DNA of 64,000 bases from Plutella xylostella (lineage: Eukaryota; Arthropoda; Insecta; Lepidoptera; Plutellidae), in contig NC_063999.1 in assembly GCF_932276165.1 (NCBI RefSeq), forward strand, positions 7,876,501-7,940,500. Direction: 5' to 3'. Shown piece by piece: positions 46,001 to 57,803 of the stretch (the first letter of the stretch is position 1; every line of letters begins with the position of its first letter). The position numbers were made by a program, and so were the translations under genes. The notes beneath the pieces were generated by a model. That model was not told where the DNA came from. It ran no database searches and saw nothing but the letters and a program-made list of their open reading frames with translations.

Positions 46001-46426
46001 TAAATAAAAAAGTACAAGTTAGTTCGTTTACGACTTATTGTTTTACATAAATAATAAGTATTCATAAATATGTTTTACTTTATAGATTTATATTTTATGA
46101 TTTATTGGTTTTCATGCTATGCTTTACATTAAACCCAGTGCTACGTCTCCTATGTATTCCTATGGAAATAACTAACGCAACTATACACTATTCCATTCGA
46201 GAAGGCATCTGACAGGTTCTTAAAATAATGCTAAAACCCCATAGGTCCATAAGAGCGTTCACCACCTATATTTAGGAAGCTGCTTGATGCCTTCCCAAAA
46301 GGAAATAGACAACCCAAAATAAAAAAGGGGAATTATAAAACTAATAAACTCACATGCAGAAATCATCAGGATGTCCACAGCTATCCTCTTCACACACCTC
46401 GTCGACTGCTTCATCTTTGGCATCAT
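39883..46426 (-). CDS. wun-like: phospholipid phosphatase, wunen/PLPP (PAP2) family, six exons
   Basis: Exons 46426-46354, 45671-45520, 42725-42531, 40990-40820, 40360-40184 and 40044-39883 join in frame to about 309 residues. It should remove phosphate from phosphatidate-type lipids at the outer face of the plasma membrane. Seen: TM1 around residues 14-33 (RIAVDILMISALITLLVGI); motif C1 KNVIGRPRP (K128, R135-P136); motif C2 SGH (His185); motif C3 SRVTDYKHHWSD (R231, His237, Asp241), the complete catalytic set; further hydrophobic segments around 62-80, 104-125, 217-229 and 244-258, fitting six TM helices; and a 53-residue polar C-tail. The first of two adjacent ATGs was taken as start; a longer N-terminus from another exon is possible. 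Drosophila wun, wun2 and laza are all relatives, so exact orthology is open. Confidence 0.9.
40184..40360 (-). CDS. wun-like: wunen-type gene 1, coding exon 5 (motif C3)
   Basis: 177 bases, phase 0; acceptor CTTTCCCCAG, donor GTCACG then GTGAGCTT. It encodes LYLESRMQWRGMRFLRH, LSRVTDYKHHWSDVLAGY and the last TM helix. SR-x5-H-x3-D is intact. Confidence 0.93.
40361..40819. other. intron 4-5 of wunen-type gene 1
   Basis: No repeat with clear ends; GATGATGACGATGATCG near 40595. Confidence 0.6.
40820..40990 (-). CDS. wun-like: wunen-type gene 1, coding exon 4 (motif C2)
   Basis: 171 bases, phase 0; acceptor CTCACCCCAG, donor GTTGCT then GTGAGTATC. It encodes VCKPSIDC and RKSFLSGHSAITAFAMVYVA, with the catalytic His of motif C2. 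Confidence 0.93.
40991..42530. other. intron 3-4 of wunen-type gene 1, with repeat fragments
   Basis: Positions 41034-41150 carry GGCCAGCGTGGTGGACTAGG, AACCCTTCCTTGGAAGGAGA and a GATGATGAT tail, the same interspersed repeat seen near 30.1 and 57.0 kb. The hairpin MITE at 41218-41353 follows. Confidence 0.6.
41218..41353. mobile_element. hairpin MITE, ACAGTCAGCTGCA ends
   Basis: The arms ACAGTCAGCTGCATTAGTAG / GTACCTTGTCAAACT and their complements AGTTTGACAAGGTACAAAAG / ATGCAGCTGACCGT face each other over about 40 bases. It has no coding capacity. Confidence 0.7.
42531..42725 (-). CDS. wun-like: wunen-type gene 1, coding exon 3 (motif C1)
   Basis: 195 bases, phase 0 at both ends; acceptor CCCCCCCAG, donor TTTGAT then GTGAGTTT. 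It encodes FVIYEYAYL, WLRGLYCALASYALGYLFVE and KNVIGRPRPNFFD, the phosphatase C1 motif. Confidence 0.93.
44438..44599. mobile_element. near-perfect hairpin MITE, CTGAGTGCGAG ends
   Basis: The left arm CTGAGTGCGAGTTTTTTAAC, ATCGAGAAGTGAAATCGAAA is matched by the right arm TTTCGATTTCACTTCTCGAT, AAAAAACTCGCACTCAG, with only a few mismatches over about 65 bases per arm. It lies in an intron. Confidence 0.75.
45167..45296 (+). mobile_element. SINE copy, head missing
   Basis: GGAAAATGGTCCAAGCTTAG, GAGGATATGCATAAAGGTTG and the tail AGAGAATAGAATAGAAT match the SINE at 32593-32773. The tRNA-like head is absent; CCCGCAGTGGACCAGCGTGG stands in its place. Confidence 0.65.
45520..45671 (-). CDS. wun-like: wunen-type gene 1, coding exon 2
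   Basis: 152 bases, acceptor CACTTCCAG, donor GTTGTT then GTGAGTATC. It encodes ITLLVGITRLWRPFERGFFC, then GDQSLMYPYHEDTVS and the start of TM2. The FxRGFFCxDxSLxYPxxxDT pattern is the conserved first outer loop of the family. Confidence 0.92.
45672..46353. other. intron 1-2 of wunen-type gene 1
   Basis: AT-rich; nothing else recognised. Confidence 0.6.
46354..46426 (-). CDS. wun-like: wunen-type gene 1, coding exon 1
   Basis: ATGATG at 46426-46421 opens MMPKMKQSTRCVKRIAVDIL and MISA, ending with one base before the donor (GCAT then GTGAGTTT). That base plus TG of exon 2 makes Leu, keeping TM1 continuous. An in-frame TAA lies upstream of the ATG, so the leader is not coding here. Confidence 0.75.
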
Positions 46427-46473
46427 CTTGGGGGTCTTTGCTCGAGGGAAAACCGATTAGAAAAAAAAACAAA

Positions 46474-46518
46474 CTATTGTCTATGTTTATGCATGAGCGT
46501 CGGCGGCGGCGGCCACAT
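46474..46518 (-). other. short upstream ORF in the wunen-type gene 1 leader
   Basis: ATG at 46518 opens a 14-codon frame, MWPPPPTLMHKHRQ, closed by TAG 48 bases before the main ATG. If the leader is transcribed as proposed, it could lower translation of the phosphatase. Confidence 0.3.
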
Positions 46519-46549
46519 GCGATGTGGCGGGCTCACGGGCGCTCACGGC

Positions 46550-46555
46550 TTTATA
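46550..46555 (-). promoter_or_regulatory. candidate TATA box of wunen-type gene 1
   Basis: TATAAA on the minus strand lies about 125 bases upstream of the ATG and is followed by a GC-rich leader (46500-46548). Transcription would start near 46520-46526. A spliced leader from farther upstream is the alternative, since a T-rich tract and AG also occur just before the ATG. Confidence 0.3.
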
Positions 46556-46560
46556 TTAGG

Positions 46561-48540
46561 AATTCTTATCTGTGACACAGGCCACACCACAGGGGGCCTA
46601 CTGTTGATACTGTTGAATCTGGACATTGGGCTTAAAATAGGCACGGTGTTATCTCGGTTATATCAGAGTACCATTTTCGTCATCCGAAACAGCTCTGGGC
46701 GTGAACCACTCTTCAGGAACCCCAGCATTCATGTCTTCGACCTTCCTTGTCTGGTTCACCACGGTGATAAACTTTATGCCTGCGATACGCAAAGATTATT
46801 TTTTTCTGTTTAGACAAAAACATGCCATAACATATTTTTAATTCAAGACGAAAGTTTACACAAACTTGACAGATCAAGCACAAAATCAATGAGACAATGG
46901 ACCCCTTGGGCTGTTGCATATACATATGTATTATACACGTACCTAGATAAAATCTAACTAAGACTACATAGATATACAGGGTGGCCTATATCGATGTTCG
47001 CTAAGTTTGTGACGCCATGGCGATCTAGTCCAAGAGTCTGTACATTTAGTTCACTATTGATCGGCTAACATAATATATGTAACTTTCCTCCTAGAATGTA
47101 TTTTCCTAGCACTATTGACCCGTATAGGTACAATATTTATCTCAATCGTGGATTATTTTACTTACTGACATTTCCTAGAAGGAAAACGGTGTAAGTATTA
47201 GGCAACGATGAACGATTAGCCAACATTTGACTTCGCTATTAAAATTTTGTAGGATAGCCAGCAGAAACAAATACTTTTATAACAATAGAAATTTAAGTTT
47301 TTTTCAAATACTTATCTATTATTAAAATTATTAAATAGGTATATAGGTACCTATGCGAATTAATATGAATATTCATAGAGACGAGATGGGGTTAACTACC
47401 TGATAGCGTTCTTTGACCACACCTGACGACTGGTTTAATAATTTAGTTCCATCGGCATCGGTAACGCACCCTAAGCCCACGCTACTTTTGCCAAACTTTT
47501 GTCTAAAACTTCACTGAAGATTTATCTTATATTCAATTAAGTACTTAAGAAATATTATCACCCATTTAATACAAAGAGATAGCGAGTAACAAATACCAAT
47601 GAGTAGGATCTCGAAATTATGAAAATAGAACGCAACTTTGTCCGTGTAATGATTAAATTAGATGAATAGTTTCATCATGTCATAAATAATGATACTATTC
47701 TATGCTCATTGATAAAGTGCATAAGTACTTACCTATTGGTATTTTGCTACCAATTATGAGATTTTAATTATTTAAAGTAGGAATTCATTCATTCACCAAA
47801 TATTGTTTACTACAGTCTTTTAAGTGAGCACTGAATCCTGAACAACTGTATTACAGGAGTAGGTTCCCTTCCATCCAGGTTCAGTATGCATGGTAATATA
47901 AACAAAAGTATAACTACTAAATAAAACTAGTAGTAGGGTATAATGTATGGTCGAGGAGTTGTCATCCATGACCGGTACATATTTGAGTACTAGTACATAC
48001 CTACAAAGTATTATGGGACACGTATGATTGATAAGTCTGCGACTATACTTATTATTTTATCATTAGCTGTTATCTTTGTTTTTTTAGATATGAAGCTACA
48101 TAAATTACACACACCCTCAAAACTAGGGATCCTTATGTAAATGATAAGGAACCTATAATAACTTATAACAGCCACTTATTACTTTTACGTTAAAATATAT
48201 TCAGCAATAGCTGAATATATAGTTAAACAGCAAAACATTATCTTGTAAAATGTAGCTTAGGCTCGCACTTTCATACGCAAATGTTATCACACATTTTTCT
48301 TCTCAAGATTAAAGTATAAAAAAGTTCGTTCTTAAAACAAGTGTTTGCCTTGACAGGGGTCAAACCTGTCATTTCTTTACTAATCTAATCAATCTGATAC
48401 TGATCACAACTTAATATTCAAACAATATTCAGAACCTTTTGTTTACTTTAACTATACTTATTAAAACTTATTTTCATTCTTCAATATCATCTCATGTTTT
48501 GCATGCGTCGTGCCGTGTACACCACACGTCATAAGAGTGA
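46561..48540. other. no gene seen
   Basis: A lone element end, TACAGGGTGGCCTATATCGA, occurs at about 46976; the rest is AT-rich. Confidence 0.4.
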
Positions 48541-48960
48541 TTTTTTTTTTTTTATGTAGCCTGCATCGTGTCCCACTGCTGGGCAAAGGCCTCCTTAGAT
48601 AATGACCACCGTTCCCGATCCTGTGCTTCTTTCGGCCATTGAGGCAAAAACCTGTCGAGGTCGTCCCGCCATCTCCGTCTGGGTCTTCCGCGACGCCGAC
48701 GTCCATCACTGGGCACCCACTCGGTGACAATTCTGGCCCACCGGTCCGGGTGCATGCGACAGACGTGGCCTGCCCAGGCCCACTTCAGCTTCGCAGTCTG
48801 TGCGCCCACATCAGTGATACAAGTCGAGGAGCGTAGCGTGGTGTTCCGGATTCGGTCAATCCTTCGTACACCAAGTATGGTACGCTCCATCGCTCTTTGG
48901 CAAACCTTGAGTTTGGACTTCTGATATTCGGTCAGAGACCAAGTCTGTGCGCAATTATTG
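48541..48960 (-). pseudogene. RTE-type reverse transcriptase, C-terminal remnant
   Basis: About 135 codons are open on the minus strand: TWSLTEYQKSKLKVCQRAM, RTILGVRRIDRIRN, LKWAWAGHVCRMHPDRWA, RGRPRRRWRDDLDRFL, ending WDTMQAT. The WAGHV-R and GRPRRRW words are the usual end of RTE/BovB-like reverse transcriptases. An A-rich tail follows (48541-48553 on the plus strand as T). It is a 5'-truncated, dead copy. Confidence 0.82.
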
Positions 48961-51133
48961 TATCTATATTATGTGTAGGAAGCTTAGATTAACAAAATAC
49001 ATACAAGATGTTGTGTCTACCTGACTGTACCTATTTTGATTTCTGTCAAACCGTTTTAAGTCCAACAACCATTGTACCAATGAATTAAGTCACAAGCCTT
49101 CTAACCGAACTCATTCAAAATATGAGCTCAGTGGTAGAAGAGGGGTATTATTTGTCGAGACGTTTCTTTTGCACTGACACTCCATCTATTTCGTATTAAA
49201 TATCGTTGATTGTCTACATTATGTGTAGGAAGTTAGGAACAAACAGCGGCCACCGATATGATTGCATATCAGGACGGCGCCTAAGAATGTCGTCATGATT
49301 GGGACATATTTACTAAACTTTATCACCCGTCCTATATCCAAGAGCCGCGCCCCCGACAGTTTAAATATAAATATAATATTATAAAACAGTTGGCTCAAAC
49401 GTAAAGCGAAATTAATAGATGATAGGCAAAATTGTGAACGCTCCAATTTTCGCATGTAGTTTTCCTTTGTTATTCTATGTAGCTATGTAAACAAGCCAGC
49501 CCATATCGTATTTATAATTTTACATATGTTAGTATGTCGGTGACCAGGAGTAGAGCTAAACCAGTGTTTGTCAAAGGTGCTGAGCGGATTGGCCATAGCT
49601 GAAAGGACAGATGGTGTACCCGTCTGTTGGTACGTCACTCGGGGTTGCTTCTTTCAGGCAGATGATTTCCCTCCAGATGCCCCCAGAAACGTCAGGTAGG
49701 TTTGCAATCACTCGAAGATGAATTATCAGAGGAAATTTTAACCGACATAAATATAAATATGTTATAGACAAGATATTCTATCTAAAATCAATATTTTTTT
49801 TCCAAGTCTCCTTTGGAAAATTTCCTTTTAAAAACTAGGGTTCTCCTGTTTTTGTTATTTTGAGTAAATGAAATTATAGCTGAGCACTATCATTTTATTA
49901 CTTAATTAAATATTATAAGTAGTTAATGTAACCTAGGTCAGAAAATTATTCCTAGTTCAATAGGTGTTAACAGATAAGGAGAGATGTTGGTAAATAAATA
50001 TCTGATTCATACATATTTCAGGTATGAACCTACTTATATTATTGTATGTATAGGCAGTAGGTTCTCTCCCCTCCTTTAAATGTACTCCCTAGTGGGGTAG
50101 GCACATCACTCTTGATGAGAATACTTATATCACTAACCATTTTTCAGCCACAAACAAGACCCGAGTACAAAGACTTCAGGGAGGTAGGTATATAATATGT
50201 TTCATATTGAATACAATTAGCATCTTGTTATCAAACGAGTTGATTTAATTCATTGGTAGGAACTTTCCTTGGCCTATGCCTACTTGGGCCTAGAATACCT
50301 AGATAGGTCTAGAATACCGGTCTACTCCATAAGGAATGGCACCTGAATGTTAGGTCAGTATCCAGCGTAGTTCAACTGTTTTGGCATGTTGTAGTGTACC
50401 TAATATTGTAAATACACTTCTAGAGCTAACTTATGTATGGGTCACTAAGTAGCCACTTTTTTTATAAACATATATAAATAAGTAGAATTGTTATAACCTA
50501 AGTTGCTATTTATAACTTTAAATCCATAAAGCTATTTGGAATCGGTTTTTACGCGGACAGACAGACATAATTCAAATTTATAATACGCCTCTTTTCAGTG
50601 GATCACATTAGATTACTTACGAGTTCTTAATTTTAAGATCGATGAAACTACCTATTCAAATTACCTATTTGGTTTTTTGTTTGTCGGTAGGAAGTTATGT
50701 TTGATTTATTATTATGAAACCAAACCAGGATAGTTTGACGTCAAGGAATTGATATCGAGAGAAAATAATTGTTGGTTAGGTTTATTACAAATATAACAAT
50801 ATTATCGCAATAAACGTGGATCTATTATTGCATCAGATTCCAAAGCTCTAGTTTTGTTTATATCGACTGCGCAGAAACCTATACGCACTTCAGGAATAAA
50901 AGGCTAATTGTTCAAAAAGTTGATTAGCAAATTAGCATGCATGCCCTCGAATAACTATGAACAAATTGCATGATATTTGGTTCATCTAAAGTTAAATGAA
51001 TAGAGACAGAATTTCCAGTCACTTCATTACAACATAATGTTATAAATTTTCCGGAAATCAAACAACTTACTAATGTTGTGTATAACTTAGATCAAGTTTA
51101 ACGTAATATACATAAAACTTCAAACTCTTAAAT
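48961..51133. other. no host gene; one unknown repeat
   Basis: Positions about 49560-49780 are GC-richer and read on the minus strand GIWREIICLKEATPSDVPTD and CPFSYGQSAQHL, which looks like a transposon-derived frame I cannot name. Otherwise AT-rich. Confidence 0.35.
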
Positions 51134-51352
51134 ACAGGGTGTTGCAAAAAGGGTATACTAAGCCGAAACCAGCATGTGTAGCATGGTATGTCTAAGCCCG
51201 AAACTGAAATCAGAATTTCAAAATTCGCGAAAAATAAATTATTTTTTTCCTTAGAAACGATGTTGGTCACGTGACTTTTTACTATGGAGAATGAGATTTT
51301 TTTTTCGCGAATTTTGAAATTCTGATTTCAGTTTCGGGTTTAGATATACCAA
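51134..51352. mobile_element. MITE, ACAGGGTGTTGCAAAAA family, right end lost
   Basis: It begins ACAGGGTGTTGCAAAAAGGG and ACTAAGCCGAAACC. Internally GAAACTGAAATCAGAATTTC pairs with GAAATTCTGATTTCAGTTTC, and the shared centre GGTCACGTGACTTTTTA is present. The final roughly 40 bases of the right arm are missing. Confidence 0.65.
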
Positions 51353-52200
51353 CCAACTTAGAAAAACATCAAGTTTTCCGGTACGGTAAAGTCTAAAATT
51401 ATACATACATAATTTATACCAAAACTGAAACCCAGCATCTTAAAGGCAATCCTAACATGTATGCAATTAACCCTCTGCCATGTAAGGATAACTTTTAAAA
51501 CACGAATCTTAAGTCAGAAGCCGTCTTCAGCTTAAATTAAACCACGACTTATATACCTAATGACATCTTTACAAAACATGCAATCGAGGTTAATGTATTT
51601 TAAGTAAGTTCAAATGTTTATCGTGGACTAACTAGCTTTTGCCTGTGAGCTTCTCTTCACCTTAAAAGGTAAAACCAGTGAGGAATCTGGGAATCATTGA
51701 GTTATAACGTGTTACTCACCCCGATATAAAGTACCCCTAAGCAGAGATGACAAAATTTTTGGCCTATGTTTAAAGAAATCGGTCGAGCTGTTGGTTTAGA
51801 CTTTAGGCCAAATAGTTAATCATGGTTAGCGAGGAGAAATGACAAGCAAACATAGTTTCTCATTAATTTTATGAATATTTATTACAGTATTCATTTATTT
51901 TTCACTGCTATTGCGTTAGATAAGAGGTTAAATGCCTTGAGCACGTTGACACGGGTTTATATAAAAGTTTTTTTTAGATAACTTGAACTTAAAAATAAGT
52001 TGACGCTTTAAATTTAGACTGAAATAGTAGGTGCTTATTGTTACCTACATATTTACGAATTTGCTATGGTTCCGTGGCAAAAAGTGATATACTTACACCT
52101 AAGTATATTTACTTGCTGAGAATGAGATCTATCTTCTAAACTGATGATAATGAAAATACAAAATTTTGCGATGTACGAGTAGTATACTGCTGGATTAACC
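51353..52200. other. no gene seen
   Basis: AT-rich intergenic sequence. Confidence 0.4.
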
Positions 52201-55200
52201 AAGGAAATATATATGTTCGCCAAAAAGAGGGCAAACCAGCCAAGCACATTTTATGTCACGAGGACCTGGAAAGGGTTTTTGGTGATATCAATTCAAAATC
52301 AGCAAACCCATAATTGTATATCTGTCACAATACTTCTCAACTTCAATGTATACTATGTTAATTTAAGTGATTGTATATTATGTCATATATTATGTATTCT
52401 TGTAAATGTATGTATTGTACGTGTATTATATTATAATAATATTTTATCAGTATATCCTTGTCTTGCTCAGAAAATACTTAAAAAAGACGTACCTACTAGT
52501 TCGATTAATCAATCATTTCAGGAAAACGAATCTATGGGGGGCTAAAGTCACTCAAACCGAATGCACTGAAATACGTATAAGATATTTATCAAACTCTATA
52601 AATGTTCTCTAATCTAATACAGGAAGGGATAGACTCACTTGACATTATCTGTCACAGCATCGACGACTGGAAAATCACGGAAACTCTTCTGCCCTCCCAA
52701 TATAACTTCAAAATACTGCACTTCAACATAAGAAGCATAGAAAAGAACTTCAATAACTTTTTAGCATCTATAACGTCCTCAAATATAACTTATGACGCAA
52801 TCATATTAACCGAATGCCGTATCGATAGTAACTCAATAATACCACAAATACCGGGTTACTTTACATACAATACGGTAAAACAAATTAACCAGAATAGTGG
52901 CGTTGTTGTTTACATAAAGGATTTATGGAGTGCCTCAGCTACTGAACCGCAATTTAAAGAAGCTGATTGTCTCGTAATTGATATTTTGTCATATATATAT
53001 GTCATAACTATAGTAGCTATTTACCGTTCACCATCATTTAAAAATATTGACTGCTTTTTGGAAGATCTCGTCCAACAGATTGGAAAATATAATAGTAATA
53101 GTCCACTAGTTGTCACTGGAGACATAAATATTAACATTTTACCAACAGAAGACGGTTCTCTTAGTGATAAGGCTATTGAATACATGTGCATCTTAGCCGA
53201 ATATGGGTTATCACCTGCTATAACTAAGCCGACCCGAATTAAGACATGTCTAGATCATATTTTTGTTAGGTGTTCAAGTCCCCCGGTAGGTATTGTATGC
53301 GGCACCGGCATCACTGATTACGCCGTGACAATAACTGGCATATGTCTCAATAACAATGTGCCTAAACAGCAAACACGTACTATTAAGAAACGTAATTATG
53401 ATAAAATAAGACAGGAGCTGTTAAGTGTAGACTGGTCCGAGATCATAACCGAAACTGATGTTGATAGGGCTGTGTCTGCTTTTACCAGGCAGCTTACCTA
53501 TCTCAGTGATCGAGAAACACACCCACATTGTAACGATTAGCAGATCTATGTTTTGCATTAAACCCTGGATCACTCCGGGGCTAATGCGTTGCATCCGACA
53601 CCGTGATCAACTTCATAAAAAATGTAGAGATAAACCTAATGAAGACATACAAACGTTAATCTACAAGCGATACAGAAATTTTTGTAACAACCTTTTACGT
53701 AAACTCAAGCACCAACATGAAATGAACGAACTGAACGAGAGCAAGGGCAATTCCAAAAAACTTTGGACCGCCATTAAAACCATTTGCCACCTAAATATAA
53801 AAAAACAAGAACCTACTGAACTTATTTCATGTCAGGCATTAAATCCACAGGAATCTATTGACCAGTGCAACAAATATTTTGCAACTGTTGGGCAAAAACA
53901 AGCTAATGTCCTCTTACAGGAAATGGGAACCAATGAAAACACTCTATCGTCCCTGATTCACGCTGACACCTCCGCGCAGCCTAGTTCATTTTTCGCTCAT
54001 CCCACTGACCCTGCTGAAGTTGGAAGACTAATTATGCAATTACATGAAGGTAAGGCATCTGGAATAGATGACATAAGTAGTGCTCTAATTAAAAAAATCA
54101 AAGATAGCATAATTGTTCCACTAACTGCAATATTCAATATTAGCCTTGCCACAGGAATATTTCCTTATGCCTGGAAGCTTGCTGTGATCAGCCCAATTCA
54201 CAAATGCGGATTGAAAACTTCGCCGGAAAATTATCGCCCAATATCACTGCTAGTGATTTTCTCAAAATTACTAGAGAAGCTGATGAGTAGGCGACTCATA
54301 ATTTTTTTAGAATCACGGGGCCTGATCTCCAGCAAACAGTTTGGTTTTAGGCAGGGCAAATCAACGGAAGATGCCGTCACCCTACTGACCTCAACCGTAT
54401 CCTCCTTGCTGGACAGACACATGAATTGCATCGGTGTGTTCCTGGACTTGTCGAAGGCTTTTGACACTGTCTCCATCCCAATACTTTTAAACAAACGTAC
54501 AAGTATCGGTATAAGAGGAACCCCCTTGAGTTGGTTCAAGAGTTACCTGACGGATCGGAGGCAGTGTCTAAGAATTGGGAAATACCTTAGTAGTGAGCAA
54601 CCTGTGCTATTTGGAGTTCCTCAGGGAAGCATACTGGGTCCAACGCTGTTCTTGTTGTACATAAATGATATACACGATAGTTTAACCGTTCCAAATACAG
54701 AAATCATATGTTATGCCGATGACACAGTTATACTCTTTTATGGCAATGACTGGAACAGTGTTTTCTCCCATACGGAGCATGGCTTGGCTCAGGTTGCGCA
54801 GTGGCTACAGCGTAATTTACTGACACTGAATGTTAAAAAACCAACTACCTGTGCTTTCACATGACTCAAGCATCCGCGCCACCCATTTCACCGGACATAA
54901 AAATACACAGTTGCTCTGATGCTACTGAGTCCTGTAACTGCGCATCCATATCGCGAGTGCAGTATATTAGATATCTGGGTGTTATAGTTGACCAAAATTT
55001 GAACTTTAAGCACCACATATCCAACTTAACTGGTAAGTTACGCAGAACCATAAGTATTTTTAGGAACTTGCGTAAAGTGGCGGATATTAGAACACTAAAA
55101 ATGGTTTACTTTGCCTTGTGCCACTCACTGTTGCAATACTGTATATTAAGCTGGGGAAACTCTGCCAAAACATCGCTGATTTTGGTAGAAAGAGCACATC

Positions 55201-56090
55201 GCTTTGTCCTGAAAACAATGCTTAATAAACCGTATAGATTTAGCACCACCAAACTTTATGAAGAAGCACAATTACTCAGTGTTCGCAAGTCATGTATTCT
55301 TAAAGCAACTTTGAAAGCACATCAACTCATTGTACAATCTCCCGAATACCATAACTTATTAAATAAACGAGTATTCAAAGCTCCACTGCCACAGATACAA
55401 ACAGTTTTTGCTGGACGGTTTGGTAATTACCCACAATTATATTTATTTAACAAACTAAACAAAATGTGTACAATATGTAAAGACACTAAGCATGAAGCTA
55501 AACACAAAATTCTAAAACTGCTTCTTAACCTAACTTATGATGAAACTGAATCCCTACTTCATATTGACAAATAAACTGTATGCATAAATTAGTACCTACT
55601 TACCTACTTGATCCTGAGCAACATTAATTTTTACATGTACTCATAGTATTTTTTCATACATATATATATACCTATGTATATTGTATTTATATATATTGTA
55701 TTATTATTATATGTTTACTATTGATAATATTAGTATTACATTGACATTATATTATATACCTACATAAGTTTTCTATATTTTGTTTTAGACTTTAAGATTA
55801 AATACCTACATACTCTTGTTAATATTCAAGTAGTTCTCTCTTTTTAGTTTATTTTTCTGCCAGTCATTCAATTGTAAAGTACAAATTAACTTTAGGTCAA
55901 TTCTAAATGTTAAACTAAGGTGTGCAATCTTGATAATATTGTATTTGGTAACATGTGTACATATTGATCCTCACGACACAGGCTTGCCTAGTGTGAGGAT
56001 CTTTGCATCTCGATACCTTGTAAAACTTCTTTTGGCAATAAATGATTTGTATTTGATTTGTATTTTGTATTTGTATAGCACCCAAACCAA
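52201..56090 (+). mobile_element. CR1/Daphne-like LINE, frameshifted copy
   Basis: The endonuclease-RT body is at 52602-55574, followed by a roughly 500-base 3' untranslated region. That ends in the typical TTTTGGCAATAAATGATTTG and a tail of TTTGTAT/TTTGATTTGTATT units (about 56045-56078). No ORF1 was recognised upstream; the left limit is a guess. Confidence 0.75.
52602..55574 (+). pseudogene. endonuclease-reverse transcriptase, two frameshifts
   Basis: The first part (52602 to about 53510) has the endonuclease words LHFNIRSIEKNF, ILTECRID, VVTGDININILP and LDHIFVRC. A one-base shift near 53505-53515 moves it to the next frame. The middle part (to about 54850) holds the RT: PENYRPISLLVIFSKLLEK, FLDLSKAFDTVSI, GVPQGSILGPTLFLLYINDI and ICYADDTVILF. 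A second shift near 54850 leads to the last part (54861-55574): IRYLGVIVDQNLNFKHHI and WGNSAKTSLILVERAHRFV. All catalytic words survive, so decay is recent but the copy is dead. Confidence 0.88.
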
Positions 56091-56940
56091 AGCCAATAAT
56101 AATACCGTGTATTTATGGTTTTATTGGAATACTTTATAGCACATAATATATATAAAATTGAATATAAGTGTACATACCTACAAAGGATGAATTTAATTCT
56201 TTGTTATTGCAGCAATCTCTAAAATGATACAAACATGCAATTATATCCGGACATGGGCAGAGGTGCTTGCACTGGTAACTCAATTAAAATGTAATATTTT
56301 TCTTTGGTTGTCTATTTGATGAAATTCAGTTTCAGTTGTTTATGTTTAGGTACTGTGATATTCTACTTTAAAGATGCGTACCTACCTATAGTTATGAGTT
56401 GACTTGAGAGAGTAAAATAAATGTAGAAAAGTGTAGATAGGTAGACTAGCTATAGCTAATTAATAATAACGTATTAGTTTTCTTATCAATTACCTACGTA
56501 CTTATCAATTAATTACCTACCGACTATAAAATACCATCTTAAAAATTAGAATGATGAATTTGTTTTTTGGTTGCGTGAATTTTAGCAAAACATACTTTAC
56601 TTAGTACTTTCATTTCAAAGTTCACTAGTAGTAAATAGTTCTTCACTGAGTATGTAAATTGTAAATATCATTGTACATAGTATCAAAGTGCATAGTTCTT
56701 CGTTAGATAAATTTGGTACTTCGAAGCCGGGGCAAAGGGAAAACTTCCACTAAAATGACTGTCTGGGTCAGTAGGGGAACCATGGTTTGTGGAATAATGT
56801 CATGTGTAGGTTTAATTTTTTACATAATTAATTAAATATGTAATTAAGAGTAGATACTTTAAATTTATTACCCATTACAATTTTCCTTCCACTGACTTCA
56901 TACTCCAAGAGTACAGTTACTTTAAATTCAGATAAAGTTC
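56091..56940. other. no gene seen
   Basis: AT-rich intergenic sequence with short ACCTAC-type words. Confidence 0.4.
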
Positions 56941-57016
56941 ATCATCATCATCATCAAGACCCATCACGTCCCCACTGCTGAGGCACGGGTCTCCTTCCAA
57001 TTAAGAAAGGGTTTAG
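56941..57016 (+). repeat. interspersed repeat hit by the 787-base transposon
   Basis: A CATCATCATCAT run, then GTCCCCACTGCTGAGGCACG and CTCCTTCCAATTAAGAAAGG, the inverse of the repeat at about 41040-41150; its continuation lies at 57812 onward. Confidence 0.6.
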
Positions 57017-57803
57017 GGGTCCAGCCAGACTCGTCCCATTCCACACTCGACCCGGCCACACTCGACCCGAATTTCTAAAATACGATAAGGTCTAGGTACT
57101 TTTGCTGAAATGTATGAAATGTAGGTACTGTCAGCCACAAGAGTTTTTTTTACTGAAATTATAGTTAGGTGTTTTATGTGCTGATTAATTCAAACAAAAG
57201 TAATAATTTGTACTTTTAATCATTTATTTATCATTTTCTATAAACATTATTAGTAAGTAACACATGTTTTGAATTATAAACGTAATAAGTAATAATAAAT
57301 ATTAACAAAATAAGTAACTATTAATAATTATGTGTGCTAAAATCACAGTTACACAAAATATGTTTACAATGAAATATGTATAAAATGCTATTTATAAAAT
57401 CCGTTTGCTGTTTATAAAATTATAATTACTTCGCAGTAGCTCTTGCTTATCAAATGTATAAATTACAATACAATTAAGTGCGCGAAAGAGATGGATGCAG
57501 GCCATCCAAATCTTGACCATTGTTATCGATAACCCGTTTATTTCAGGCTAAAACAATGAGAAGGGTAAACTACCTCTTTATGTTACTGAGGTCAAACTTA
57601 GGCTAGTTTAGTCAACATATTTCTTAAATTTAAGTGATAATCACTTTATATACAATCAATTAAGAAATCCATAAACATTTTCTGTCGACTGTACTTTGCG
57701 ATAAGAAAAAAAATACAAACAAAAATGAACCTTATCGAAATTATGAAATTCGGGTCGAGTGTGGCCGGGTCGAGTGTGGAATGGGACGAGTCTGGCTGGA
57801 CCC
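57017..57803. mobile_element. 787-base terminal-inverted-repeat transposon with exact 8-base target duplication
   Basis: The ends are GGGTCCAGCCAGACTCGTCC and the exact complement, the arms agreeing for about 60-70 bases through CACTCGACCCGGCCACACTC. GGGTTTAG is repeated exactly on both sides (57009-57016 and 57804-57811). The target was the interspersed repeat also seen near 41.1 kb, whose text runs on into GCCTAG after the right copy. The interior is AT-rich with no frame. An 8-base duplication fits hAT, P, Merlin and a few others. Confidence 0.85.

Noticed and set aside
46354..46575. Plus-strand frames opposite wunen-type exon 1
   Set aside because: Antisense shadows of the exon and its GC-rich leader.
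52053..52247. Hydrophobic minus-strand frame (WFALFLANIYISLVNPA) as a membrane exon
   Set aside because: No family match, no clear splice sites, and it lies at the uncertain left edge of a LINE.
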